A stretch of DNA of 17,302 nt from Clostridiales bacterium (GTDB lineage: Bacteria; Bacillota; Clostridia; Peptostreptococcales; JAAYPU01), in the NCBI GenBank assembly GCA_012519645.1, contig JAAYPU010000192.1:1-17302 (forward strand), read 5' to 3'. The notes under the pieces are model-generated. The model did not search any database and was not told the origin of the DNA. It was given only the letters and a program-made list of their open reading frames with translations. Made by a program: the position numbers and the translations under genes. This document shows positions 6,181 through 11,766 of this stretch, in pieces; the stretch's first letter is position 1; each line of letters opens with the position of its first letter.

Positions 6181-6966
6181 TTGATATCAAAAGCGCAGCT
6201 ACGAAAGCTATTATTAGGATTAATTATAATGGCAATTGCATTTTTTTTATATAATTGTCAGGATGATTATATTTTAAATAAAGATGAAGTAACATTGGAG
6301 CAGGATAATGCTGCAATTGAAGCTCCGAAAGAAATAACCGTAAATATATCAGGTGCTGTAAAATATCCCGGTGTTATTACATTATCAAATGGCAGCAGGG
6401 TATTTCATGCCATTAATCAAGCAGGAGGATTAACTGAAAATGCGAATATCTCCGTTGTTAATATTGCAGCATTGCTTTCTGACGAAGAGCATGTATTTAT
6501 ACCTTTACAGGATAATCCGGGGTATATTACCGGAGAAATTCAAATTATAGATATAACCGATAATAAAGAAGAGGGTATTTTTGTTAGCATATACGGAGAA
6601 GTAACAACGCCATGCGTTATTAAAGCAAATAAGGAAACAAGCAGAATCGTTGATGCTTTAAAGGCAGCGGGAGAAGCTACGGACGAGGCGGATATAAGTA
6701 AAGTCAACTTAGCTGAAAGGCTTCAGGACGAAAAAGAAATTTATATTCCTCGCAAAGGACTTAATACATCTAAATTGATAAATATTAATACTGCCAGTGA
6801 AATAGAGCTCAGACAATTAAGCGGAATAGGGGAGGTCATTGCAAAGGAGATTATCCGATACAGGGAGACAAAAGGCTATTTTAAAAAAATAGAAGATATT
6901 ATGAACGTTCCGGGTATCGGAGAAGGAAAGTTTGAAAATATTTGCAAAGAAATATCTGTTTATTAA
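6181..6966 (+). CDS. comEA: ComEA-like competence DNA-binding protein with two SLBB domains
   Basis: 261 residues. A signal anchor (about 10-25, LLLGLIIMAIAFFLY) would leave the rest outside the membrane. Two SLBB beta-grasp domains follow: 51-108 (TVNISGAVKYPGVITLSNGS, INQAGGL, FIP) and 133-190 (FVSIYGEVTTPCVIKA, LKAAGEA, YIP). A helix-hairpin-helix pair (199-261) carries ININTASEIELRQLSGIGEV and VPGIGEGKFENI. ComEA binds incoming double-stranded DNA at the cell surface during natural transformation. The usual ComEA has one SLBB; here it is duplicated, making the protein about 55 residues longer than B. subtilis ComEA. The start is TTG, 5 bases after GGGGGGAG. No comEC or comEB follows in the window. 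Transcription is predicted from a sigma-H promoter, linking it to the stationary-phase programme. A role in uptake is by family; cell-surface DNA binding without competence is possible. Confidence 0.82.
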   Translation: MISKAQLRKLLLGLIIMAIAFFLYNCQDDYILNKDEVTLEQDNAAIEAPKEITVNISGAVKYPGVITLSNGSRVFHAINQAGGLTENANISVVNIAALLSDEEHVFIPLQDNPGYITGEIQIIDITDNKEEGIFVSIYGEVTTPCVIKANKETSRIVDALKAAGEATDEADISKVNLAERLQDEKEIYIPRKGLNTSKLININTASEIELRQLSGIGEVIAKEIIRYRETKGYFKKIEDIMNVPGIGEGKFENICKEISVY

Positions 6967-6999
6967 CCGATAAATTCAGGGTTGAAATTTATTGGTTAA
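6963..6999. repeat. Stop-spanning inverted repeat after comEA
   Basis: TTAACCGATAAATTCA (6963-6978) and TGAAATTTATTGGTTAA (6983-6999) pair with one mismatch and one extra base. The left arm contains the TAA stop (6964-6966). A heptad array starts two bases later. Confidence 0.7.
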
Positions 7000-7000
7000 A

Positions 7001-7028
7001 ATTAAGAATTAAGAAATAGAAATTAAGA
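7001..7028 (+). repeat. Heptanucleotide tandem array, 4 units
   Basis: ATTAAGA, ATTAAGA, AATAGAA, ATTAAGA in unbroken phase; the last unit runs into the terminator stem. Confidence 0.7.
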
Positions 7029-7062
7029 ATTAAGAATTTTGCATTGATTGCAAAGTTCTTTT
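7025..7062 (+). terminator. Rho-independent terminator of comEA
   Basis: AAGAATTTTGCA (7025-7036), loop TTGAT, TGCAAAGTTCTT (7042-7053): 12 pairs with one G-U, followed by TTTATTTTC. Confidence 0.7.
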
Positions 7063-7096
7063 TATTTTCGCAGATATGATTCATAAATATACATTG

Positions 7097-7126
7097 GTAT
7101 AAAAATAGAAATATATGTAAATAATA
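7097..7126 (+). promoter_or_regulatory. Candidate forespore (sigma-F/G) promoter before the unknown gene
   Basis: GTATA (7097-7101), then 15 bases and GTAAATAATA (9 of 10 positions of the sigma-F -10 GGnrAnAHTR), or 18 bases and AATAATA (6 of 7 of the sigma-G -10). AT-rich DNA makes such matches easy, so this is weaker than the spoIVB site. Confidence 0.3.
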
Positions 7127-7171
7127 ATTGCAAAGTATAACTTTTTAATTGCCAAACTTGAGGTGATAAGG

Positions 7172-7834
7172 ATGTTTAAAGAAAAAAGAAAGATAAAATT
7201 GGGCAGTAAATTATTCATATTTGCGATTATTGCTCTTTTTATCTATGGTTATATTTTAGATGAAAATAGCTTTGATGATCTTAAAAATTTATATTCCGGG
7301 AATAAAATACAAAATCAAAATAATCCGCAAAATAGTCAAGAAGAAAAGACAGACACTCCAATAAATAATGCAAATTCAGGACATATTGATCCTTTTGAAA
7401 ATAATGTCAATCAAAAAGTAATAACTGCGGACACAAAGCTTATAACTAAAACATATGACATAGAAAAAAATGATATAAAAACCGAAGAGCTTGAAATACC
7501 CCAGGAGCTCATCAATTTAACTATTGATGAAGCAAATTCATATATTGCAAATAATTATGCTAATTGGATCATTAATGAAATCAATGAAAAATATATAGAA
7601 GTTTATAAAACTGCGGAAGAAGTTGCTGTTATTCAGCCTCATTTTTTGATCAAAGAAGATAGCGGTAAAATATATGTATTTGAATATAACCAAGCCGGTG
7701 AGAAGAAAATGATCAAGGAAACGAGCATTAGATTTGATTTACTGAGTGAATCGGATCAAAACTTTTTCGAAAAGGGCATAATAAAATATGATATGAGTGA
7801 CGTTAATGAAATTCTGCAGGACTTCGAGAGTTGA
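7172..7834 (+). CDS. Unrecognised membrane-anchored protein upstream of spoIVB
   Basis: 220 residues that I do not recognise. A basic N-terminus (MFKEKRKIKLGSK) leads into one hydrophobic helix (about 15-31, FIFAIIALFIYGYIL). A polar, Asn/Gln-rich linker follows (about 45-80, IQNQNNPQNSQEEKTD), then a mixed alpha/beta domain (about 90-220) with YIANNYANWIINEINEKYIEVYKTAEEVA and a strand-rich FLIKEDSGKIYVFEYNQAGEKKMIKE. The topology is most likely N-in with the domain outside the membrane, i.e. in the intermembrane space if made in the forespore. I place the start at ATG 7172: the GTG at 7163 lies inside the ribosome site GAGGTGATAAGG and cannot be the start. A weak forespore promoter precedes it, and spoIVB follows after 103 bases with its own candidate. 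A sporulation role is inference from position only. Confidence 0.6.
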   Translation: MFKEKRKIKLGSKLFIFAIIALFIYGYILDENSFDDLKNLYSGNKIQNQNNPQNSQEEKTDTPINNANSGHIDPFENNVNQKVITADTKLITKTYDIEKNDIKTEELEIPQELINLTIDEANSYIANNYANWIINEINEKYIEVYKTAEEVAVIQPHFLIKEDSGKIYVFEYNQAGEKKMIKETSIRFDLLSESDQNFFEKGIIKYDMSDVNEILQDFES

Positions 7835-7874
7835 CAATAAAATAATTATGTAAACATATAGAAAAATCTACAAA

Positions 7875-7904
7875 GCATAAACATATCTAAAAAAGGCAAA
7901 ATTA
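7875..7904 (+). promoter_or_regulatory. Forespore (sigma-F-type) promoter of spoIVB
   Basis: GCATA (7875-7879), 15 bases, GGCAAAATTA (7895-7904). Both boxes fit all positions of the B. subtilis sigma-F pattern GYwTA and GGnrAnAHTR; it fits sigma-G less well. The start would be near 7911, 27 bases before the ATG. B. subtilis spoIVB is expressed in the forespore under sigma-F and mainly sigma-G. Confidence 0.55.
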
Positions 7905-7937
7905 ATTTTAACATATTTTATAGGAGAGTGATAATAA

Positions 7938-9230
7938 ATGTACAAATTTTCGAAATCAAGTCTTTTTTATATATGTTTGATAGTTCTGCTGATTGGATCT
8001 CTTGGTGTTTCGTACTCTATCTACTCAATGCCGGATAATATAGATATATTTGAAAATGAAACAAGATCCTTTCACGTTAATTTTCCTTTTGAAGCCAGTT
8101 TTAATGACGAAAGTAAAGAAATAATCAAATATACAAATAAAAGCAATACTCTTAGCCAATCTTTAAATATTTCACCTCTACAGCTGGGAAATTCACAAAT
8201 CGATATAAAACTATTCGGGAAAATACCGGTTAAAGAGATATCCGTCAATATAGTACCGGACTGTCAGGTTATACCCGGAGGACACTCAATTGGTGTTAAA
8301 ATGAATATAAAAGGTGTTTTAGTAGTAGGCATGGAAGAGATTGAAACTTCTGACGGAACCAGAATAAATCCCAGTTTAGAATCAGGACTACAAATAGGAG
8401 ATGTGATTTTATCCATTAACGGAATTAATGTTAATGATGCAGTGCATGTTCAAAATATCATTAATGATTCAATGGATGAAGTGAAAATCAAGGTGAAAAG
8501 AAAAGAAGAAATATTAAATTTCAGTGTAAGACCGGTTTATTCTAAAATAGATGAAAAATACAGGATTGGATTATGGGTGCGTGATAAGACAGCAGGTGTC
8601 GGAACACTGACATACTATAACACTCAAAATAAAACCTTTGGAGCATTAGGACACGCTATAACGGATATTGATACAGGCATAATTTTAAATGTAAACAATG
8701 GTGAAATATTAAATTCGAAAGTATTATCGGTTCAACATGGAAAATCAGGTTATCCCGGTGAAATAAAAGGTATTTTTTATGAAGCAGATAAACCAATTGG
8801 TGCCTTAAAAGCTAATACTCAATTCGGTATATTTGGTGAAATATATAATGGTATAAATAATCCAATGTTTTCTGAGGCTATTCCCATAGGCTATCAAAAT
8901 GATATTAAAAAGGGAAAAGCTTATATTTTAACAACTTTAGAGGAAAATAAAATTGAAAAATTTGAAATATATATAGAAAAAATCAATTATCAAACAAGAC
9001 CAAATACAAAGAGTATGGTGATACGCGTTACCGATGACAGATTACTTAAGAAAAGCGGAGGAATCGTGCAGGGGATGAGTGGCAGCCCTATTCTTCAAGA
9101 CGGGAAATTGATAGGAGCAGTAACTCATGTTTTCGTAAACGACCCAAGCAAAGGGTATGCAATATTTATTGAATGGATGCTTAGGACATGCGAGCAATAC
9201 AATAGCGATAATCAGCCTGTAAATAATTAA
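7938..9230 (+). CDS. spoIVB: SpoIVB stage IV sporulation serine peptidase
   Basis: 430 residues, close to the 426 of B. subtilis. An N-terminal membrane anchor (about 8-27) is followed by a PDZ domain (about 95-195, GVLVVGMEEI, SGLQIGDVILSINGINVND) and an S55 peptidase domain. The catalytic residues are visible: His239 in GALGHAITD, Asp366 in RVTDDRLL and Ser381 in GIVQGMSGSPIL. Each is three residues after the B. subtilis position (236, 363, 378). SpoIVB is made in the forespore, crosses into the intermembrane space, cleaves SpoIVFA and thereby starts pro-sigma-K processing. In clostridia lacking spoIVFA/FB it also affects SpoIIQ and engulfment. The ATG follows TAGGAGAGTGAT. spo0A follows 139 bases later with its own promoter, the classic pairing; recN, often found upstream, is absent here. 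Confidence 0.96.
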   Translation: MYKFSKSSLFYICLIVLLIGSLGVSYSIYSMPDNIDIFENETRSFHVNFPFEASFNDESKEIIKYTNKSNTLSQSLNISPLQLGNSQIDIKLFGKIPVKEISVNIVPDCQVIPGGHSIGVKMNIKGVLVVGMEEIETSDGTRINPSLESGLQIGDVILSINGINVNDAVHVQNIINDSMDEVKIKVKRKEEILNFSVRPVYSKIDEKYRIGLWVRDKTAGVGTLTYYNTQNKTFGALGHAITDIDTGIILNVNNGEILNSKVLSVQHGKSGYPGEIKGIFYEADKPIGALKANTQFGIFGEIYNGINNPMFSEAIPIGYQNDIKKGKAYILTTLEENKIEKFEIYIEKINYQTRPNTKSMVIRVTDDRLLKKSGGIVQGMSGSPILQDGKLIGAVTHVFVNDPSKGYAIFIEWMLRTCEQYNSDNQPVNN

Positions 9231-9307
9231 AGAAATCTCCTAATTGGCTAAATTGTAGGATTATATTGTTGTTTAAAACAAAATTTGTAAATATTATCAG
9301 TTAATTA

Positions 9308-9334
9308 GAAGGATTTTTTTCCCAGTTGTCGAAT
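9308..9334 (+). promoter_or_regulatory. Sigma-H promoter of spo0A with overlapping Spo0A box
   Basis: GAAGGATTT (9308-9316), 11 bases, GTCGAAT (9328-9334): a full match to the sigma-H consensus RnAGGAwww-N11/12-RnnGAAT. TGTCGAA (9327-9333), a perfect Spo0A box, lies right on the -10 element. The start would fall near 9341, 29 bases before the TTG. Spo0A control from a sigma-H promoter is known in B. subtilis and C. difficile. Confidence 0.75.
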
Positions 9335-9369
9335 ATAAATACTAACAAAATTTAAAGGGGGTTTATATT

Positions 9370-10170
9370 TTGGAGCAGATAAAAGTGGGTATTGCTGACG
9401 ATAATAATGATTTTTGTGAGATTCTAACAGAATTTTTAGATCGTCAACAGGAAATTGAAGTGATATGGACAGCAAAGGATGGTTTGAATGCTGTAGATTC
9501 AATTTCATCTCAGGTACCGGATGTGCTGATATTAGATATTATAATGCCGCATCTGGATGGATTGGGTGTATTGGAAAAAATTGCAGCTATGAAATTGGAA
9601 AAGGACCTGAAAATTATTGTATTATCCGCTGTAGGACAAGAGTACATTACTCGAAAAGCTATTAATATGGGGGCAGATTACTACATAGTAAAACCATTTG
9701 ACTTTAATACTCTGACTAAAAGAATTTATCAGTTAGCCGGGAAATTTGATTCTGTAAGCCATATTGACAAAAAGAGTATATCTAAAGCCTTATTTAAATC
9801 TCTCGGAAGTGATCTTCCGGATTTGGAGACAGATATTACAAATATCATTCATGAGGTAGGAGTGCCAGCACATATTAAAGGATATCAATATTTGAGAGAA
9901 GCTATTACTATGGTTGTGGAGAATATTGAATTACTGAGTGCCGTTACAAAGGAATTATATCCGTCTATTGCTAAAAAATATAATACAACTCCAAGCAGAG
10001 TAGAGAGAGCGATTCGTCATGCCATTGAGGTTGCATGGAACAGGGGGAAAATTGATACTATTAATTCCCTTTTTGGATATACGGTTCATAATGATAAAGG
10101 AAAACCAACTAACAGTGAATTTATTGCAATTATTGCTGATAAATTAAGATTAGAAAGAAAAGCTGTATAG
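9370..10170 (+). CDS. spo0A: Spo0A, master response regulator of sporulation
   Basis: 266 residues. Receiver domain 1-125: acidic pair Asp10-Asp11 (GIADDNNDF), phosphoacceptor Asp56 (LILDIIMPHLDG), Ser86 in VLSAVGQ at the switch position, and Lys108 in IVKPFD. A short hinge leads to the Spo0A-specific DNA-binding domain (about 145-262) with HIKGYQYLREAI, LYPSIAKKYNTTPSRVERAI and RHAIEVAWNRG, the recognition-helix region that reads TGNCGAA boxes. Phosphorylated Spo0A switches cells into sporulation and, in clostridia, often solvent or toxin pathways. The start is TTG, 8 bases after AAAGGGGG; the low-efficiency TTG may limit Spo0A level. It is transcribed from the sigma-H promoter above, with possible autoregulation through the box on the -10. 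A strong hairpin ends the gene at 10190-10215. Confidence 0.97.
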   Translation: MEQIKVGIADDNNDFCEILTEFLDRQQEIEVIWTAKDGLNAVDSISSQVPDVLILDIIMPHLDGLGVLEKIAAMKLEKDLKIIVLSAVGQEYITRKAINMGADYYIVKPFDFNTLTKRIYQLAGKFDSVSHIDKKSISKALFKSLGSDLPDLETDITNIIHEVGVPAHIKGYQYLREAITMVVENIELLSAVTKELYPSIAKKYNTTPSRVERAIRHAIEVAWNRGKIDTINSLFGYTVHNDKGKPTNSEFIAIIADKLRLERKAV

Positions 10171-10181
10171 TAAAAAATTCT

Positions 10182-10226
10182 GAAAATAAGGCAGATAGAT
10201 ATTATAGCTATCTGCTTCTTTATTTT
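10182..10226 (+). terminator. Terminator after spo0A
   Basis: GCAGATAG (10191-10198) pairs with CTATCTGC (10208-10215). The pairing continues outward as GAAAATAA against TTATTTTC with a small internal loop, followed by T-rich sequence. Confidence 0.75.
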
Positions 10227-10236
10227 CCCGGCAAAC

Positions 10237-10264
10237 TGGACCTTTATTAAAAATATGATATAAT
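10237..10264 (+). promoter_or_regulatory. Candidate promoter of the DUF896 gene
   Basis: TGGACC (10237-10242), 16 bases, TATAAT (10259-10264), 28 bases before the TTG start. The -10 is perfect; the -35 is moderate. Confidence 0.5.
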
Positions 10265-10291
10265 AATTGCTAAAAAAATGGAGTGATTGCT

Positions 10292-10474
10292 TTGCTATCT
10301 AAAGAGAAGTTGAACAGATTAAATGCCTTGGCAAGAAAATCCAAGCAATGTAAGCTTACTGATGATGAAAAAAAAGAACAAGATTTATTAAGAAAAGAAT
10401 ACTTGGCAAAATTCAGAGAAAGCTTTAAACAACAATTGGATTGTATTGAAATAGTAGATAAGAAAAACTGTTGA
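10292..10474 (+). CDS. DUF896 (UPF0291/YnzC) family protein
   Basis: A 60-residue cytosolic protein with the whole family pattern: LSKEKLNRLNALARKSKQCK, LTDDEKKEQDLLRKEYLAKF, RESFKQQLDCIEIVDKK. It should fold as a helical hairpin, as in the solved structure of B. subtilis YnzC. The start is TTG at 10292, because the family begins M-L-S-K-E and the ribosome site GGAGTGA (10280-10286) lies 5 bases before it; the GTG at 10283 is part of that site. Its function is not established (YnzC lies in an SOS-induced operon in B. subtilis). It sits between spo0A and a small membrane protein, probably as its own short transcript. Confidence 0.82.
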   Translation: MLSKEKLNRLNALARKSKQCKLTDDEKKEQDLLRKEYLAKFRESFKQQLDCIEIVDKKNC

Positions 10475-10566
10475 AAAATAAACATAAAGTGACAACAGCT
10501 TTTAACATATTTCACAAATAAAAAGAGTTACGATATATCTATATTTTTTAGGAAAGGACTTTTTTT

Positions 10567-11013
10567 TTGAAAAGATATATTGTAATAATTGGCATATTGT
10601 TAGTCATTATTTATGTTTTAGATTTTTCACGTGAAGAAAAGTTAGAAGCAGCTTTGTATGAAGTCATGTCACAGAGAATAGAGATTATTGAAAAAGCAGC
10701 ATTTGGAGAGACTTCTTATGACGAAGCCCAAAAACTTCTAGTTGATATTACCCAAAATCCATTACTTAAGTCTGATTTGCAGATCATTGAAAATTTAGAT
10801 GAGTATCCTACTGAAATAGATCGTGTACAAAGCTTTAAAATAGGACAAATAAGAAATCTATCTGTAATAGGGAACAATATCTGCTTTTCCGCAGAAATAG
10901 TTTGGAATATGGAAGGTCTTAACGGACCATATATTGAGGAGTCAATATATTTTTTTGAAATGAAAAGAGACAAAAATAAATATATACTGTATGATTACTA
11001 TCCCATAAATTGA
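10567..11013 (+). CDS. Unrecognised small membrane-anchored or secreted protein
   Basis: 148 residues of unknown family. A single hydrophobic N-terminal helix (about 4-19, YIVIIGILLVIIYVLD) acts as anchor or uncleaved signal. It is followed by an acidic helical part (EEKLEAALYEVMSQRIEIIEK, YDEAQKLLVDI) and a strand-rich C-terminal half (FKIGQIRNLSVIG, CFSAEIVWNMEG, YFFEMKRDKNKYILYDYYPI) that looks like a small NTF2- or DUF4829-like extracytoplasmic domain, but this is a guess. It has a TTG start after AGGAAAGGAC. The stop TGA (11011-11013) lies inside an imperfect inverted repeat that leads into a heptad array. No promoter was identified; it may be read with the DUF896 gene 92 bases upstream. 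Confidence 0.6.
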   Translation: MKRYIVIIGILLVIIYVLDFSREEKLEAALYEVMSQRIEIIEKAAFGETSYDEAQKLLVDITQNPLLKSDLQIIENLDEYPTEIDRVQSFKIGQIRNLSVIGNNICFSAEIVWNMEGLNGPYIEESIYFFEMKRDKNKYILYDYYPIN

Positions 11014-11044
11014 GGTAATTTATTAATAAAATTTCCTCAATTTA
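11006..11044. repeat. Stop-spanning inverted repeat after the 148-aa gene
   Basis: TAAATTGAGGTAATTTATT (11006-11024) pairs with the segment ending CCTCAATTTA at 11044, with one mismatch and one extra base. The left arm holds the TGA stop and the last codon. Confidence 0.7.
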
Positions 11045-11046
11045 AA

Positions 11047-11116
11047 TTAAGAATTAAGAATTAAGAACCGATTCAGGTCTCAGGTCTCAGGAAAAGTGAT
11101 TAGTAGAGATTAGTGT
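11047..11116 (+). repeat. Heptad array with changing unit sequence, about 10 units
   Basis: In one uninterrupted 7-bp phase: TTAAGAA three times (11047-11067), CCGATTC, AGGTCTC twice (11075-11088), AGGAAAA, GTGATTA, GTAGAGA, TTAGTGT. The unit passes from AT-rich to GC-richer and back without a phase shift. Confidence 0.6.
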
Positions 11117-11135
11117 TTTCGGTCCGACTTAGCAT

Positions 11136-11171
11136 GTCATTGCGAAAATCCAAAGGATGTGTGGTAATCTA
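11136..11171. repeat. GTCATTGCGA...GTGGTAATCT dispersed-type repeat
   Basis: GTCATTGCGA (11136-11145) and GTGGTAATCTA (11161-11171) around CAAAGGATGT resemble the TCATTGCGAG...GCAATCT short repeats seen in intergenic DNA of many unrelated bacteria. One copy in the window; the recognition is from memory. Confidence 0.4.
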
Positions 11172-11182
11172 TTTAAAGTCAT

Positions 11183-11217
11183 GGGCATCGTGTCCGGCGT
11201 CAGGAGCCCGGCATCAA
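11183..11217 (+). repeat. GC-rich heptad array, 5 units
   Basis: GGGCATC, GTGTCCG, GCGTCAG, GAGCCCG, GCATCAA, followed by CTGAAAA. It has a similar tail (TCAACTGAAAA) to the array at 14494-14556 (TTGAACTGAAA). Confidence 0.5.
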
Positions 11218-11226
11218 CTGAAAAAA

Positions 11227-11260
11227 GAAAATCCCTTAATTAAGGGATTTTCTTTTTATC
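11227..11260 (+). terminator. Rho-independent terminator before the isc cluster
   Basis: A perfect inverted repeat, GAAAATCCCTTA (11227-11238) against TAAGGGATTTTC (11241-11252), followed by TTTTTATC. With the repeats above it fills the 330-base gap between the 148-aa gene and iscR. Confidence 0.75.
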
Positions 11261-11269
11261 ATATGTTTC

Positions 11270-11298
11270 TTGACAAATAATTATGGGTATACTATACT
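11270..11298 (+). promoter_or_regulatory. Sigma-A promoter of the isc cluster
   Basis: TTGACA (11270-11275), 17 bases, TATACT (11293-11298): near-perfect consensus, 45 bases before the iscR ATG. Confidence 0.88.
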
Positions 11299-11305
11299 TA
11301 GAATC

Positions 11306-11330
11306 AATTCCGAGTTATGTACTGGGAATT
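11306..11330. promoter_or_regulatory. Inverted-repeat operator candidate for the Rrf2 regulator
   Basis: AATTCCGAGT (11306-11315) and ACTGGGAATT (11321-11330) pair at 9 of 10 positions around TATGT. The site begins 7 bases after the -10, over the transcription start and up to the ribosome site, where a bound repressor would block transcription. Confidence 0.55.
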
Positions 11331-11343
11331 AAGGAGGTCAAAA

Positions 11344-11751
11344 ATGTGGTTGTCTACTAAAACCAGATATGGTTTAAAAGCAATTTATGAAATAGGACTT
11401 CATTTTGATGATAAACCTATTTCCTTGAATACTATTTCTTCGAAATATGATATTTCCTTAAGCTATTTGGAACAAATCATTGCTTTGCTAAAAAAGGAAG
11501 GCTTAATCAAAAGCAGGCGAGGTATTTATGGTGGATACTCATTGGCAAAGCAGCCTGAAAAAATAAGCATAGGGGACATCATAAGAGCTTTAGAAGGTTC
11601 ATATGCACCGACAGAATGTGTTGAAGAAAATGACCTCTGCGAACAGCAGCCATCTTGTGTTACTCATTATGTATACAAAAAGATAAATGATAGCATTTCT
11701 GAAGTGGTAAATAATTTAACACTTAAAGATTTAATAGATGAAAAGCTATAG
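11344..11751 (+). CDS. iscR: Rrf2-family Fe-S cluster-sensing repressor (IscR-like)
   Basis: 135 residues. An N-terminal winged helix (1-75) shows the Rrf2 signature: STKTRYGLKAIYEIGLH, ISLSYLEQIIALLKKEGLIK and SRRGIYGGYSLAK. Three cysteines, Cys92, Cys99 and Cys105 (C-x6-C-x5-C), sit where Rrf2 sensors bind a [2Fe-2S] cluster. IscR has x5-x5 spacing, so the match is close but not exact. It heads the iscS-iscU-mnmA cluster and most likely represses it when Fe-S supply is adequate. I take ATG 11344, 5 bases after AAGGAGG; the ATG at 11317 lies within the operator and before the ribosome site. A CymR-type cysteine-metabolism regulator is the alternative, but CymR lacks this cysteine set. Confidence 0.85.
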   Translation: MWLSTKTRYGLKAIYEIGLHFDDKPISLNTISSKYDISLSYLEQIIALLKKEGLIKSRRGIYGGYSLAKQPEKISIGDIIRALEGSYAPTECVEENDLCEQQPSCVTHYVYKKINDSISEVVNNLTLKDLIDEKL

Positions 11752-11766
11752 TTAGGAGATGAATAC

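Noticed and set aside
9465..9665. Second plus-strand frame inside spo0A
   Set aside because: It lies wholly in the receiver domain of Spo0A in another frame, with no ribosome site.
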